Positions 16,613 through 24,330 of a stretch of DNA of 64,000 nucleotides are shown one piece after another. The notes beneath the pieces are model-generated. The model saw nothing but the letters and a program-made list of their open reading frames with translations. It was not told the DNA's origin and searched no databases. The translations under genes were made by a program, and so were the position numbers. Position 1 is the first letter of the stretch; every line of letters begins with the position of its first letter. The stretch comes from Planctomycetota bacterium (lineage in GTDB: Bacteria > Planctomycetota > SZUA-567 > H5-PLA8), in assembly GCA_027493525.1 (NCBI GenBank), contig JAOSKN010000003.1, forward strand, positions 806,001 to 870,000. The letters run 5' to 3'.

Positions 16613-18007
16613 ATGATCAGGAAATGGGTTTGGTCGCATCTGCTGACTACCGCGCTGGCTCTGGCGGCCGGCTTCGCGGCCGGAAGGTGCCATTCGCAAG
16701 CGCCCGCGCCGGAAGAGTCCGCTGCGCCGGTCAGCCCGGAGCTGCTCGATGTGGAGCGGGTCGAGCCTTACCGCGAACTGGCCCGCAAGCTGGACGCCCT
16801 ACTTGCGAACCGGAATCGGAACGCGGAGCCGCAGCCGGTCGAGGCGGGCGGCGATTCCAGGCCGGACTGGAAGACGGCCGGCAACCAGTTGAGCAACGTA
16901 TGCGGGTCAATCCGGGATGGAAACATGCGCGGCGCCAGCAGCCAGGTTCGCGGCTACCTGGGCCGCACGGACCAGCCTGCCGAACAGGAGTTCTGGGAAG
17001 AAGTTCGCGGCCAGTTGAGCGCATTCGAGGCGTTGCGTGAAGCCGCGCTGCGCGAACGCGTATCCAAAGCGCTGGAAGAGGCCCGCGCCGCTTGTCTGAA
17101 CGCAAAGCATGCCGACGACCTGATGCCCGCGCAGGAATCGCTGCGCAAGGCCTACGCGCTGCGCAACCTGGCCTGGGATGACAAGGTGCATGCGAATTGG
17201 GAGCGCCTTCAGAACGCGCAGAACTTCGTGGGCCAGATGCAGCGGTATCTGGCGGCGCGGGACGGAGGGTACGAAGCCGGCGCCGCGCAGCTCCTGAGTT
17301 CCATGCTGCAAGGTTCCTCTGGAGAGTTGCTTTCGTTCAAGGAATTGCATGGCCTTTCGCGCGCGGACGACGGCGAGGACTGGGTCAAACCGATGCTCGG
17401 CGAGGCGACTCCGGAAACCTTGAACGAGACCGTCAACGCCATCGTCGAGCAGATTGCCCTCAGGCCGGGCGGACGGTCGAATCAGGCCGGCAACCTGATC
17501 TATGCGCTCAATCAAATCTCGTCCGCGTACTCCATCATCAAGTCGGGGCGCCCGGGCGTCGGCATTGGCTTGCTGCAGAACGCCAACTACAACCGAGGCC
17601 TGTGGGTCGCGGAGACCGAGCGCCTGATACACTTGGTGGAACGCGAATGGATCCTTGCCGTAACCGGCATCGCCTCCGAGCAACTTTCGAACGCGGTCTT
17701 GCCCGTCTTCGCGCTGGAAAAGCTGGCGAACGAGGCCGCCGAGAAGCGTGAATGGGATCGCGCGCTTAAGCTATTGACCGCCTTGGCCGATCTGCGCCCG
17801 AGCCAGTCGGAGCAAGCCACGGACCGCCTTCAGGCCTGCCGCGCTTATCTGGCCGGGCTGCGATTCGAGAAGGCCGGAGAACTGGAAGAAGCGGCCCGGT
17901 CCTTCCGCGACGTGCTGCGCTTCAGCGGGCCTTATCAGCCCCATGACGACGCCGCCGCGGCGCTCAAACGTTTGGCCGCGGCCGCCCGGCCGCCGGAAAA
18001 GCGTTGA
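16613..18007 (+). CDS. Exported helical (TPR-like) protein, unknown function
   Basis: 464 residues from an ATG preceded by GGGGAGTGGAGC. An N-terminal signal peptide or lipoprotein-type leader (LLTTALALAAGFAAGRCHS) has a Cys at residue 26, though the lipobox (FAAGRC) is not canonical. The remainder is helical, Ala/Leu/Glu-rich, with TPR-like segments near the C-terminus (EWDRALKLLTALADLRPSQ, FEKAGELEEAARSFRDVL). No enzymatic motif. It may be a periplasmic or outer-membrane-associated assembly factor. Monocistronic. Confidence 0.7.
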   Translation: MIRKWVWSHLLTTALALAAGFAAGRCHSQAPAPEESAAPVSPELLDVERVEPYRELARKLDALLANRNRNAEPQPVEAGGDSRPDWKTAGNQLSNVCGSIRDGNMRGASSQVRGYLGRTDQPAEQEFWEEVRGQLSAFEALREAALRERVSKALEEARAACLNAKHADDLMPAQESLRKAYALRNLAWDDKVHANWERLQNAQNFVGQMQRYLAARDGGYEAGAAQLLSSMLQGSSGELLSFKELHGLSRADDGEDWVKPMLGEATPETLNETVNAIVEQIALRPGGRSNQAGNLIYALNQISSAYSIIKSGRPGVGIGLLQNANYNRGLWVAETERLIHLVEREWILAVTGIASEQLSNAVLPVFALEKLANEAAEKREWDRALKLLTALADLRPSQSEQATDRLQACRAYLAGLRFEKAGELEEAARSFRDVLRFSGPYQPHDDAAAALKRLAAAARPPEKR

Positions 18008-18116
18008 TACCTCGACTTCACTTGCGCGGCCTGAACGGGCTCGGCGGCAGACCGGGCGAAAGCGGCATCGCGGGCCTCCTCTCGGATGCGCCCGCAACGG
18101 CTTATGCGGGAATCGA

Positions 18117-18410
18117 TCATAGCCTTCGACGTTTCGACAAAAGCTTCAGAGCTTCCATGTCTCCTGCGATGAGAGCCTCTTTCTTCGCGTGGCTCCACCG
18201 CTTCAGTTGGCGTTCTCGTTTCAAGGCGGAGGATCGATCCTCATGGCGCTCCCTATAGAGGATTCCTCGAAAACCGAATACCCGCGTTGTTCGCGTGCCT
18301 TCCTTTCCCAACCGATGCTCGGATTCGCGCCGGGGCAGTTCGTTTGTCATCCCGACGTAAAACCGGCCATCTTGCAGCTCCGCGATGTACACCCAATGAT
18401 CACTCACCAT
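18117..18410 (-). CDS. GIY-YIG domain nuclease-like protein
   Basis: 97 residues. The GIY-YIG core is visible: WVYIAELQDGRFYVGMTNEL at the N-terminus, then RESEHRLGKEGTRTTRVFGF and RERQLKRW. Short stand-alone proteins of this type (UPF0213/YhbQ-like) are single-domain DNases of unclear biological role. The two tyrosines, an arginine and a late Glu/Lys-rich helix are in the expected order. It lies about 100 bases from the tRNA-Asn gene on the same strand, with a large inverted repeat between them. Confidence 0.85.
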   Translation of the reverse strand: MVSDHWVYIAELQDGRFYVGMTNELPRRESEHRLGKEGTRTTRVFGFRGILYRERHEDRSSALKRERQLKRWSHAKKEALIAGDMEALKLLSKRRRL

Positions 18411-18448
18411 AGCCCTTCGACTCGGTCACTTCGTTCCCTCGCTCAGGG

Positions 18449-18516
18449 CACTCGACTCGCCCGCCTTCATCGCGGCTTGCCACGAGTGAGCCCGCCGAAT
18501 GCGGGCGAGTCGAGTG
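18449..18516 (-). terminator. 16-bp perfect inverted repeat at the 3' end of tRNA-Asn
   Basis: CACTCGACTCGCCCGC (18449-18464) pairs perfectly with 18501-18516, overlapping the last two bases of the tRNA CCA end. It could end tRNA transcription, though there is no U-tract. The flank at 18414-18450 (CGACTCGGTCACTTCG, TCGCTCAGGGC) looks like a dispersed intergenic repeat. Confidence 0.5.
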
Positions 18517-18589
18517 GCTCCCCGGGAAGGATTCGAACCTTCAACCCTGCGGTTAACAGCCGCATGCTCTACCATTGAGCTACCGGGGA
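18515..18589 (-). tRNA. tRNA-Asn (GTT)
   Basis: On the minus strand the acceptor TCCCCGG pairs with CCGGGGA. The D-arm (TAGCTCAATGGTAGAGC), the anticodon arm with loop CTGTTAA (anticodon GTT), and the T-arm GTTCGAATC are all intact. CCA is encoded. Fold checked by eye. Confidence 0.96.
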
Positions 18590-18878
18590 AGCGGCAGCGG
18601 GCGGCCGTGCGGCCGCCGCGAGGCGAAGGGCACGTTTAACGCACGGACCGGGGAAGTCAAGAGAAGGGCGGGGCACGAAACGCGGGGATCCAACGGAATA
18701 CCAGGAAACCGGAGATCGCTGGCAGACCGCTGCATCGAAGCGAAAGGTTCACGTCCCCGCACGGGGCGGCCGCGCCGACCCGTGGCGCCGCAAGCGACAC
18801 AGGTTGCGGCCATTGAAACGAGAATCGGAACAAGGATATCGAAAGCGCGCGCAAGCCAAGGCCGGCGGGACGCCGGCG

Positions 18879-19709
18879 CTACGCGGTCGTCTTCTTTTCC
18901 TGCCGCTCGCGGAAGGCCTTGGCGCGCTCCTGCCGCGGGGCGCGCTTCGCTTCGTTCCAGGGGAACTTGCGCGGCGTCTGGCGCGGCTTGGCGTCGAGGC
19001 CGAAGCCCAGGATCAACGCGCGGCGCGGCGTCTGCGTCGTGTTCGGGCCGGCGTAGTGCATGGTCCCGTTGAGATGGAAGGTCGCGCCGCCGGCGGGGAT
19101 CGGACAGGCCACGGCGTGCTTCGTGAAGCGCTCGTGATCGAGCATCTCCAGTCCGTGCACGCGCGTGTCGCCGCCGATGCAGCGGTGCGCCTGGACCTCC
19201 AGCTTGTGGCTGCCGGGGACGAACCAGAGGCAGCCGTTCTCGACGCTCGCCTCCTGCAGCGGAATCCAGACGCTCAGCGAGCAATACTCCAGATCGGACC
19301 CCCAATACGCCTCGTCCTGGTGCCAGGGCGTCGGCGCGCCGTACCCCGCGGGCTTGAGGATCGCGTGGCTCCCGCGGTCCTTGCAGTCCTCGCCGAGCAG
19401 TTGCTTCGAGATCGCGCGCGCGTTGACGCGGGCCATCACCTCGCCCAGTTCGGGCGCGTACTTGAGCGGGTTGAGGATCTGCGGGAGCGCGGCGGGCTTG
19501 CCGTCCTCGTCGCTGCCTCCCAGGTCGAACTGGTTGCCTTCCTCGCGGCCGCAGCGTTCGGCGAAGATCCGGTCGTAGGCGGCCTGGAGCCGCTCGACTT
19601 CGTCCCCCGTCGTAATCCGGTCCACCGCCAGGAACCCGTGCTCGTGAAAGAACTTCACCTGTGCAGGCGTGACCGTTACGGTGGGCTGGACTTCGGTCAA
19701 CGCGCTCAT
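18879..19709 (-). CDS. Phytanoyl-CoA dioxygenase (PhyH) family protein 1
   Basis: 276 residues from the ATG at 19709, which puts the family-typical VKFFHEHGFL near the N-terminus. The iron-binding facial triad is His130-x-Asp132 (PWHQDEAYWG) and His218 (GTMHYAGPN), with Arg229/230 for 2-oxoglutarate. NGCLWFVPGSH is the usual PhyH strand. These are non-haem Fe(II)/2-oxoglutarate oxygenases that hydroxylate small molecules; the substrate is unknown. It is downstream of PhyH 2 on the same strand. A Lys/Arg-rich tail is unusual. Confidence 0.92.
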   Translation of the reverse strand: MSALTEVQPTVTVTPAQVKFFHEHGFLAVDRITTGDEVERLQAAYDRIFAERCGREEGNQFDLGGSDEDGKPAALPQILNPLKYAPELGEVMARVNARAISKQLLGEDCKDRGSHAILKPAGYGAPTPWHQDEAYWGSDLEYCSLSVWIPLQEASVENGCLWFVPGSHKLEVQAHRCIGGDTRVHGLEMLDHERFTKHAVACPIPAGGATFHLNGTMHYAGPNTTQTPRRALILGFGLDAKPRQTPRKFPWNEAKRAPRQERAKAFRERQEKKTTA

Positions 19710-19848
19710 TGCGAGGCTCCAGGGGCTTGACTCGACCGTCCGGCGCAGGCTCGGTCTTGAGCAAACTACCCCGTGATACCGCCCGCGCGTGTACGAGCCG
19801 CCGTCATAGTTTCGTATACATCCAGCCGGAGGATGGTGGACGGACGGG

Positions 19849-19935
19849 GAATGCGGAGTTCGAAATGCGAAATGCGGAATGAAGGCAAGCGGCATTCGCT
19901 TACCCCCATTCCGCATTCCGAATTCAACATTCCCA
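19849..19935. repeat. GGAATGCGGAATG-type dispersed inverted repeat
   Basis: A run of GAAATGCGGAATG-like units is mirrored by CATTCCGCATTCCG between PhyH 2 and PhyH 1. The same motif (AATGCGGAATGCGGAATG) recurs at 42115. It lies at the 3' end of PhyH 2 and may act as a hairpin terminator. Confidence 0.6.
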
Positions 19936-19938
19936 ACT

Positions 19939-20724
19939 TCAGATGCAGCCGGCGAACTCGCGCCCGCGGATCAGGACGTAATCGTGTGGTTTGGACGGAT
20001 CGCGGGGCTTGAAGGCCGCGCTGGCGTAGTGCGTGACCAGGCCGCGGCGGCGGAAGGCGCTCTTGTTCGGCCCCGACATGTGCAGCAGCCGGTTGTGGAA
20101 GACGACCGCCGCGCCGGCCGGCAGCGTGACGGGGATCCCTTCGTCGCGGCGCACGCCTTCGGCTTCCAGGAACCCGTTGTTGATGTGCTCGACGTCCGCC
20201 GGCTTGCGATGCGGCACGATCGCGCGCTGGTGGGAACCCGGCACGATCCAGAGACAGCCGTTCTCGACCGTGGCCTCGTCCAGCGCCACCCACACCGCCG
20301 CGCCTTCGGACGGCTCGTAGTTGAAATAGTAGCCGTCCTGATGGTAGGGCTGCCACTGCCCATGGCCGGGCGGCTTCATCACGATCTGCTGGGCGATCGC
20401 CTTCAGGTCGCCGCCCAGGAGTTGCTCGACCGCTTCCAGTTCGGGCATGCGCTGCAGGAGTTCGCGGAAGTAGCGGTCCTTCTTCCACGGATGATGCAGC
20501 TTAAAGACGCCCAACTCGCGGTCGGCGTCGCTCAGCTTCACCACGCCGTCGACGATCTGCTTGTCCCAACAGACGATCCCGTTGTCCTGGCCGTAGGGGC
20601 ACTCGGCCACCACCCGGGAGATGTTGCCGAAGAGTTCGGCTCGGAGCGCGGCGTCGACGAGGTCCGGCAGGATCAGGTAGCCATGCTCGCGGTAGTGGGC
20701 GATCTGAGCTTCGTTGAGGCGCAT
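19939..20724 (-). CDS. Phytanoyl-CoA dioxygenase (PhyH) family protein 2
   Basis: 261 residues from the ATG at 20724. Fe ligands are His128-x-Asp130 (PYHQDGYYF) and His215 (NRLLHMSGPN), with a downstream arginine (about 226) for 2-oxoglutarate. The active site is complete. It is divergent from an AraC regulator at 20850, with 125 bp between the starts that carry the regulator's promoter and a small ATAAC..GTTAT inverted repeat (20779-20794). This arrangement is repeated at 27196/27307, which suggests that each AraC protein controls its neighbouring oxygenase. Substrate unknown. Confidence 0.93.
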   Translation of the reverse strand: MRLNEAQIAHYREHGYLILPDLVDAALRAELFGNISRVVAECPYGQDNGIVCWDKQIVDGVVKLSDADRELGVFKLHHPWKKDRYFRELLQRMPELEAVEQLLGGDLKAIAQQIVMKPPGHGQWQPYHQDGYYFNYEPSEGAAVWVALDEATVENGCLWIVPGSHQRAIVPHRKPADVEHINNGFLEAEGVRRDEGIPVTLPAGAAVVFHNRLLHMSGPNKSAFRRRGLVTHYASAAFKPRDPSKPHDYVLIRGREFAGCI

Positions 20725-20812
20725 GGAGTGCTCTCCTGTTGGGTATTCCGTGCCTGATTCAAAAACATACTCCATCCATAACCTTCTTGTTATCATTTAG
20801 TTGTGTACTGGC

Positions 20813-20849
20813 TTGACATAGAGTTAGCTATTCTTGCTATAATCCGACC
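20813..20849 (+). promoter_or_regulatory. Near-consensus sigma70-type promoter giving a leaderless AraC mRNA
   Basis: A perfect TTGACA (20813-20818) and a perfect TATAAT (20838-20843) are 19 bases apart. The start codon begins 7 bases after the -10 box, where transcription itself should start, so the mRNA would have no leader and no ribosome-binding site. Confidence 0.65.
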
Positions 20850-21695
20850 ATGGCGGCTACCGGGACGCTCTACGCCTTTCACACCACGCCTCCGCCGGAA
20901 CTGGCGGCGCGGTTGGCGGTTTACTCGGTAGGTCATTTCCGACTTCCGCCCGGGCATTACGGGAACCGGCCGCGCGGCTGGCATCTCGAACACCTGCACT
21001 ACACGCTGCGCGGTTCGGCCGAGGCCGTCATCGCAGGCCGCGAATTCCGCTCGGGCCCGGGCTCGCTATGGTTCACGCCCAAGGACCGGCCTTACCGCTT
21101 TGGCGTCCCGGCCGGCGCCGAGCCTTGGGAGGGGCTCTGGATCGAGTTCGACGGCGCTTGGGTTCGCGAACTGTGGGAGGCGTTCGGTCTGGCGGCGGCG
21201 CTCCATATCCCCGGCTGCTTCGCGGCGCGCCCGGCGATCGAGGAACTCCACGCGCGGCTGCGCGCGGGGCCGGAGCCCGAACCGTACGAAGCTTCGGCCA
21301 AACTCTTCGAACTCTTCGCGCTGGCGCGGCGCGCGGCGCGGGAGGCCGCGCCGCGCCGGGAGGCCGCCGCCGAGGCCCTGGAGCGCGCGCAGGCCCTCGC
21401 CCGCCAGCGGCTGGCCGAACCGCTGGCGCTGAAGGACCTCGCGCGCGCGGCGCGGCTGAGCCCGCACCACTTCGCGCGGCTCTTCAAGGCGCGCACGGGC
21501 TTCGCGCCGCTCGCGTACGTTCGCGCGCTGCGCATGGGCCGCGCGCAGGACCTGCTCCGGCAGGGCGGGTTGAACGTCTCGGAAGTCGGGCAGGCGGTGG
21601 GTTACCCGGTGGTGCAGCAGTTTTCGCGGGTCTTCAAGCAGGCGACGGGGATGAGCCCGCGCCGTTTCGTGCGCTCCCTGCCTCGGAAGGCGTGA
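20850..21695 (+). CDS. AraC family transcriptional regulator
   Basis: 281 residues. The N-terminal half is a cupin-like sensor (PPGHYGNRPRGWHLEHLHYTL, GPGSLWFTPKDRPYRFGVP). The C-terminal ~100 residues form the two helix-turn-helix motifs of AraC proteins (LKDLARAARLSPHHFARLFK; VSEVGQAVGYPVVQQFSRVFKQ). The sensor likely binds a small molecule, possibly a sugar. It is divergent from PhyH 2, which is its most likely target. The first codon seems to coincide with the transcription start. Confidence 0.93.
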   Translation: MAATGTLYAFHTTPPPELAARLAVYSVGHFRLPPGHYGNRPRGWHLEHLHYTLRGSAEAVIAGREFRSGPGSLWFTPKDRPYRFGVPAGAEPWEGLWIEFDGAWVRELWEAFGLAAALHIPGCFAARPAIEELHARLRAGPEPEPYEASAKLFELFALARRAAREAAPRREAAAEALERAQALARQRLAEPLALKDLARAARLSPHHFARLFKARTGFAPLAYVRALRMGRAQDLLRQGGLNVSEVGQAVGYPVVQQFSRVFKQATGMSPRRFVRSLPRKA

Positions 21696-21760
21696 ATGCA
21701 AAGGGAAGACGGCGACATTCAACGACGGATCAGGGTGGAGTATCCGAATGGCCTGGCCGG

Positions 21761-22483
21761 TTACGGTTCGCCGGCCGCGCGAACCGGGGGATGCTCGAGG
21801 ACGGCGTCGATAAAGAGCTGCTGGCGGGTGCGGGCGGCGCGTTCGTTCTCGCTCGGCGCGCGCCCGGCTTCTTCTTCGCGCTGGACATGCCAGACGAGCC
21901 CCTCCAGGCCGGCGAAGTAGCAGAGCGCGATCTCTTCGAAGTCGCTGGCGGCGATCTGCTCGGGAGACCAGCCGGCTTCCCGCGCGGCGCGGAGGTAAAG
22001 TTCGGCGATGCGCTTGCGGAAGGTGGCCGACCACTGCCGGCCGACCTCCTCGACCCGCTCGCGAATGCTCTGGCTCGGCGACTGCCGCAGGTGGGCGACG
22101 AGTCCGCAGAGCGTGAAGAGTTCCGCGCCCGGCCCGCCTTCCAGGCGCACGAATTCGGCCAGCAGCCGCCGCGCGCTGCCGCTGGACATCGCGAGCCGCT
22201 CCATCGTCTCTTCGAACTCGGAGAGCATCGACTGGAGCGCCTGCTGGAGGCAGTCCTCCTTCTCATGGAAGTACCAGTAGAACGCGCCCTTCGATTGCCC
22301 GGCGGCGCGGGAGACCTCCTCCACCGATACCGCTTCGTAGCCATGCTTGGCGAAGAGCTTGACCGCCGCGTGCAGCATGCGCTGGTGCTTGGCGGCGCGA
22401 CGGGCCGGATCCGGCGGCCGTCCGCGGTTCTTGCCCTTATGATCCACGGCATTGAAAGGGGAGGATGGAGTCGGATGTTCCAT
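21761..22483 (-). CDS. TetR family transcriptional regulator
   Basis: About 240 residues from the ATG at 22483; ATGs at 22507 and 22546 are less likely because the DNA-binding domain starts late. The TetR helix-turn-helix is clear (MLHAAVKLFAKHGYEAVSVEEVSRAAGQSKGAFYWYF). The C-terminal ligand domain is unclassified. It is divergent from the pseudo-receiver/PAS gene at 22676; the shared 190-bp gap has GGTATG..CATACC inverted motifs near 22548-22608 that could be an operator. Confidence 0.92.
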   Translation of the reverse strand: MEHPTPSSPFNAVDHKGKNRGRPPDPARRAAKHQRMLHAAVKLFAKHGYEAVSVEEVSRAAGQSKGAFYWYFHEKEDCLQQALQSMLSEFEETMERLAMSSGSARRLLAEFVRLEGGPGAELFTLCGLVAHLRQSPSQSIRERVEEVGRQWSATFRKRIAELYLRAAREAGWSPEQIAASDFEEIALCYFAGLEGLVWHVQREEEAGRAPSENERAARTRQQLFIDAVLEHPPVRAAGEP

Positions 22484-22675
22484 ACGCGTTCGCGTCAGCG
22501 ACTCCATTTCCAAGGCCCGCCAAAACACCAATCTACCCCTGGCCATAGGGTATGTAAAAGATCCTTTATGGGCAAAATTGCGTATTCACAGCCCTTTTCC
22601 ATACCAGAGGTTATAGGTGACGGTTGGGGATCGCATTTGGTATTCTGGTGGAGCAGGCATACCGAGGCATCGAAC

Positions 22676-24205
22676 GTGAAGCTCCTGGTCATCTCCAACC
22701 GCCAACTGGTTCTCGCCGCCGCCGCGCGTCACGCCTCGGAACTGGGATTGGCCTTGCTGCAGTGCCAGGGTGTGCTCGCCATGCCCGCGCTCTTCGAACA
22801 AGCGCCCGAGGTGGTGCTGCTGGACGCGGAGTTCGAGTCCGACGCGATCTCGCTTTGCCGCATGACGCGGGAACTGGAGACCGAAACGCACGCGGTGCTG
22901 ATCGCGCTGGCGGGGAGCGCGACGGGGGAGATCGAGGCGCTGCTCTCGGCGGGCGCCGACGACGTGATGGCCACGCCGGTCGAAGGCGCGCAACTGCTCG
23001 CGCACCTGCAAGTCGCGCTGCGGCGCGCGCGGGAACGCCTCGCGCGGCGGCGCGCGCGGAAGGCCCTCGTCGAAAGCGAGCGGCGGGCGCGGCGGCGGCT
23101 TGCCGAGCTGACCCATATCTACAAGACCGTCCCGGTGGGCCTGTGCCAGTTGGATGCCGAATTGAAGATCGTGCGGATCAACGGGCTGATGGCCGACCTG
23201 CTGGGCCGGCCGTCCGCGGAGAACATCGGCCGCCGCCTGGGCGAACTGGCGCCGGGATTGTCCGCACGCATCGACTCGGTCTGCCGGCAGGCGTTGGCCT
23301 CGGGCGAGCCGATTTTCGACGAGGAGATCCGCTGGCGCACCCCCGTTTCGGCCAAGACCGACCGCTACGCGCTGCTGAGCTGCTTCCCGGTCGCGCCCCG
23401 CGAAGGCCACGTCACGGGCGTCAGCGTCGTGGTCCACGAGATCACCGACCGCAAGCACGCCGAGCAGGCGCTCCACGAGTCCAAGGAACGCCTCCGCAGC
23501 ATCCTCGAGAACAATCCTTGCTTCATCCTGATGTTCGATCGCGAGATGCGGATCCAGTACATCAACCGGCTCCAGCCGGAGTACACGATGGAGCAGGTCA
23601 TCGGCCAGCCCGCGGCCGCGTTCCTGCGCTCGCCCTACCGCGAAGAGCAGGCGCGCATCTGCAAGCAGATCTTCGAGACCGGCGAGCCCGGCGAGATGCA
23701 GGCCCAGGACCGCGAAGGCCGGCACTATCTCAGCCGGCTCGTGCCGCTGAGCGCCAACGGGCAAGTCGTTTCGATTCTCTGCGTGGCTACCGACGTCACG
23801 CAATTGAAGGCGGTCGAAGCCGGCTGGAAGCTCAGCGAGGACCGCTTCCGCACCATCTGCGAGCAGTTCCCGGTGCTGATTGACAGCTTCGACGCCCAAG
23901 GCCGCTGCGTACTCTGGAGCCGCGAGTGCGAACGGCGGCTGGGGTACACCGAAGACGAAATCAGGCGCTGCGCCAAGCCCCTGGCGCTCTTTTATCCGGA
24001 TCCCGCGATCCAGCGCGAGATCCTCGAGAACATCGAACAGGGCGACGGCGTCTTCCGCGAATACCACCCCCTCGCCAAGGACGGCTCCCCGCGCGTCCAA
24101 CTCTGGGCCAACTTCCGCCTGGCCGACGGAACGGTCATCTCCGCCGGCATCGACATCACCGAGGCCCGGCAACTCGAAGAACGCCTGGCGATACGCGGGA
24201 GCTGA
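22676..24205 (+). CDS. Pseudo-receiver + triple PAS protein without an output domain
   Basis: 509 residues from a GTG at 22676 (weak GAGG upstream; an ATG at 22568 is in frame). Residues 1 to about 120 resemble a response-regulator receiver, but the acidic pocket is ISN in place of DD/EE and the conserved lysine of KP is Thr (MATPVE). One Asp remains in VVLLDAEF. Three PAS domains follow (starting near TVPVGLCQL, NNPCFILMF and QFPVLIDSF), and the chain stops after the last PAS. There is no histidine kinase, GGDEF or HTH. It may sense a signal and act through partner proteins. Located opposite a TetR gene. Confidence 0.8.
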   Translation: MKLLVISNRQLVLAAAARHASELGLALLQCQGVLAMPALFEQAPEVVLLDAEFESDAISLCRMTRELETETHAVLIALAGSATGEIEALLSAGADDVMATPVEGAQLLAHLQVALRRARERLARRRARKALVESERRARRRLAELTHIYKTVPVGLCQLDAELKIVRINGLMADLLGRPSAENIGRRLGELAPGLSARIDSVCRQALASGEPIFDEEIRWRTPVSAKTDRYALLSCFPVAPREGHVTGVSVVVHEITDRKHAEQALHESKERLRSILENNPCFILMFDREMRIQYINRLQPEYTMEQVIGQPAAAFLRSPYREEQARICKQIFETGEPGEMQAQDREGRHYLSRLVPLSANGQVVSILCVATDVTQLKAVEAGWKLSEDRFRTICEQFPVLIDSFDAQGRCVLWSRECERRLGYTEDEIRRCAKPLALFYPDPAIQREILENIEQGDGVFREYHPLAKDGSPRVQLWANFRLADGTVISAGIDITEARQLEERLAIRGS

Positions 24206-24330
24206 CGCCTGCCCATCGTGCAAAGGGCTGCCGCGCTTCGGTAGCTCCTGAATTCCGCCTCAAAACGGTAACTTGTGCACCGATCGTCCATCCAAGTAGG
24301 CAACCGCCGCTTCCTTCTTGGAGGAACTCC

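Noticed and set aside
21068..22675. An in-frame N-terminal extension of the PAS protein by more than 500 residues
   Set aside because: It overlaps the AraC and TetR genes on both strands and is Arg-rich shadow sequence; the real start is near 22676.
22586..24223. A 545-residue minus-strand frame over the PAS protein
   Set aside because: Antisense shadow; the plus-strand PAS domains are well conserved.
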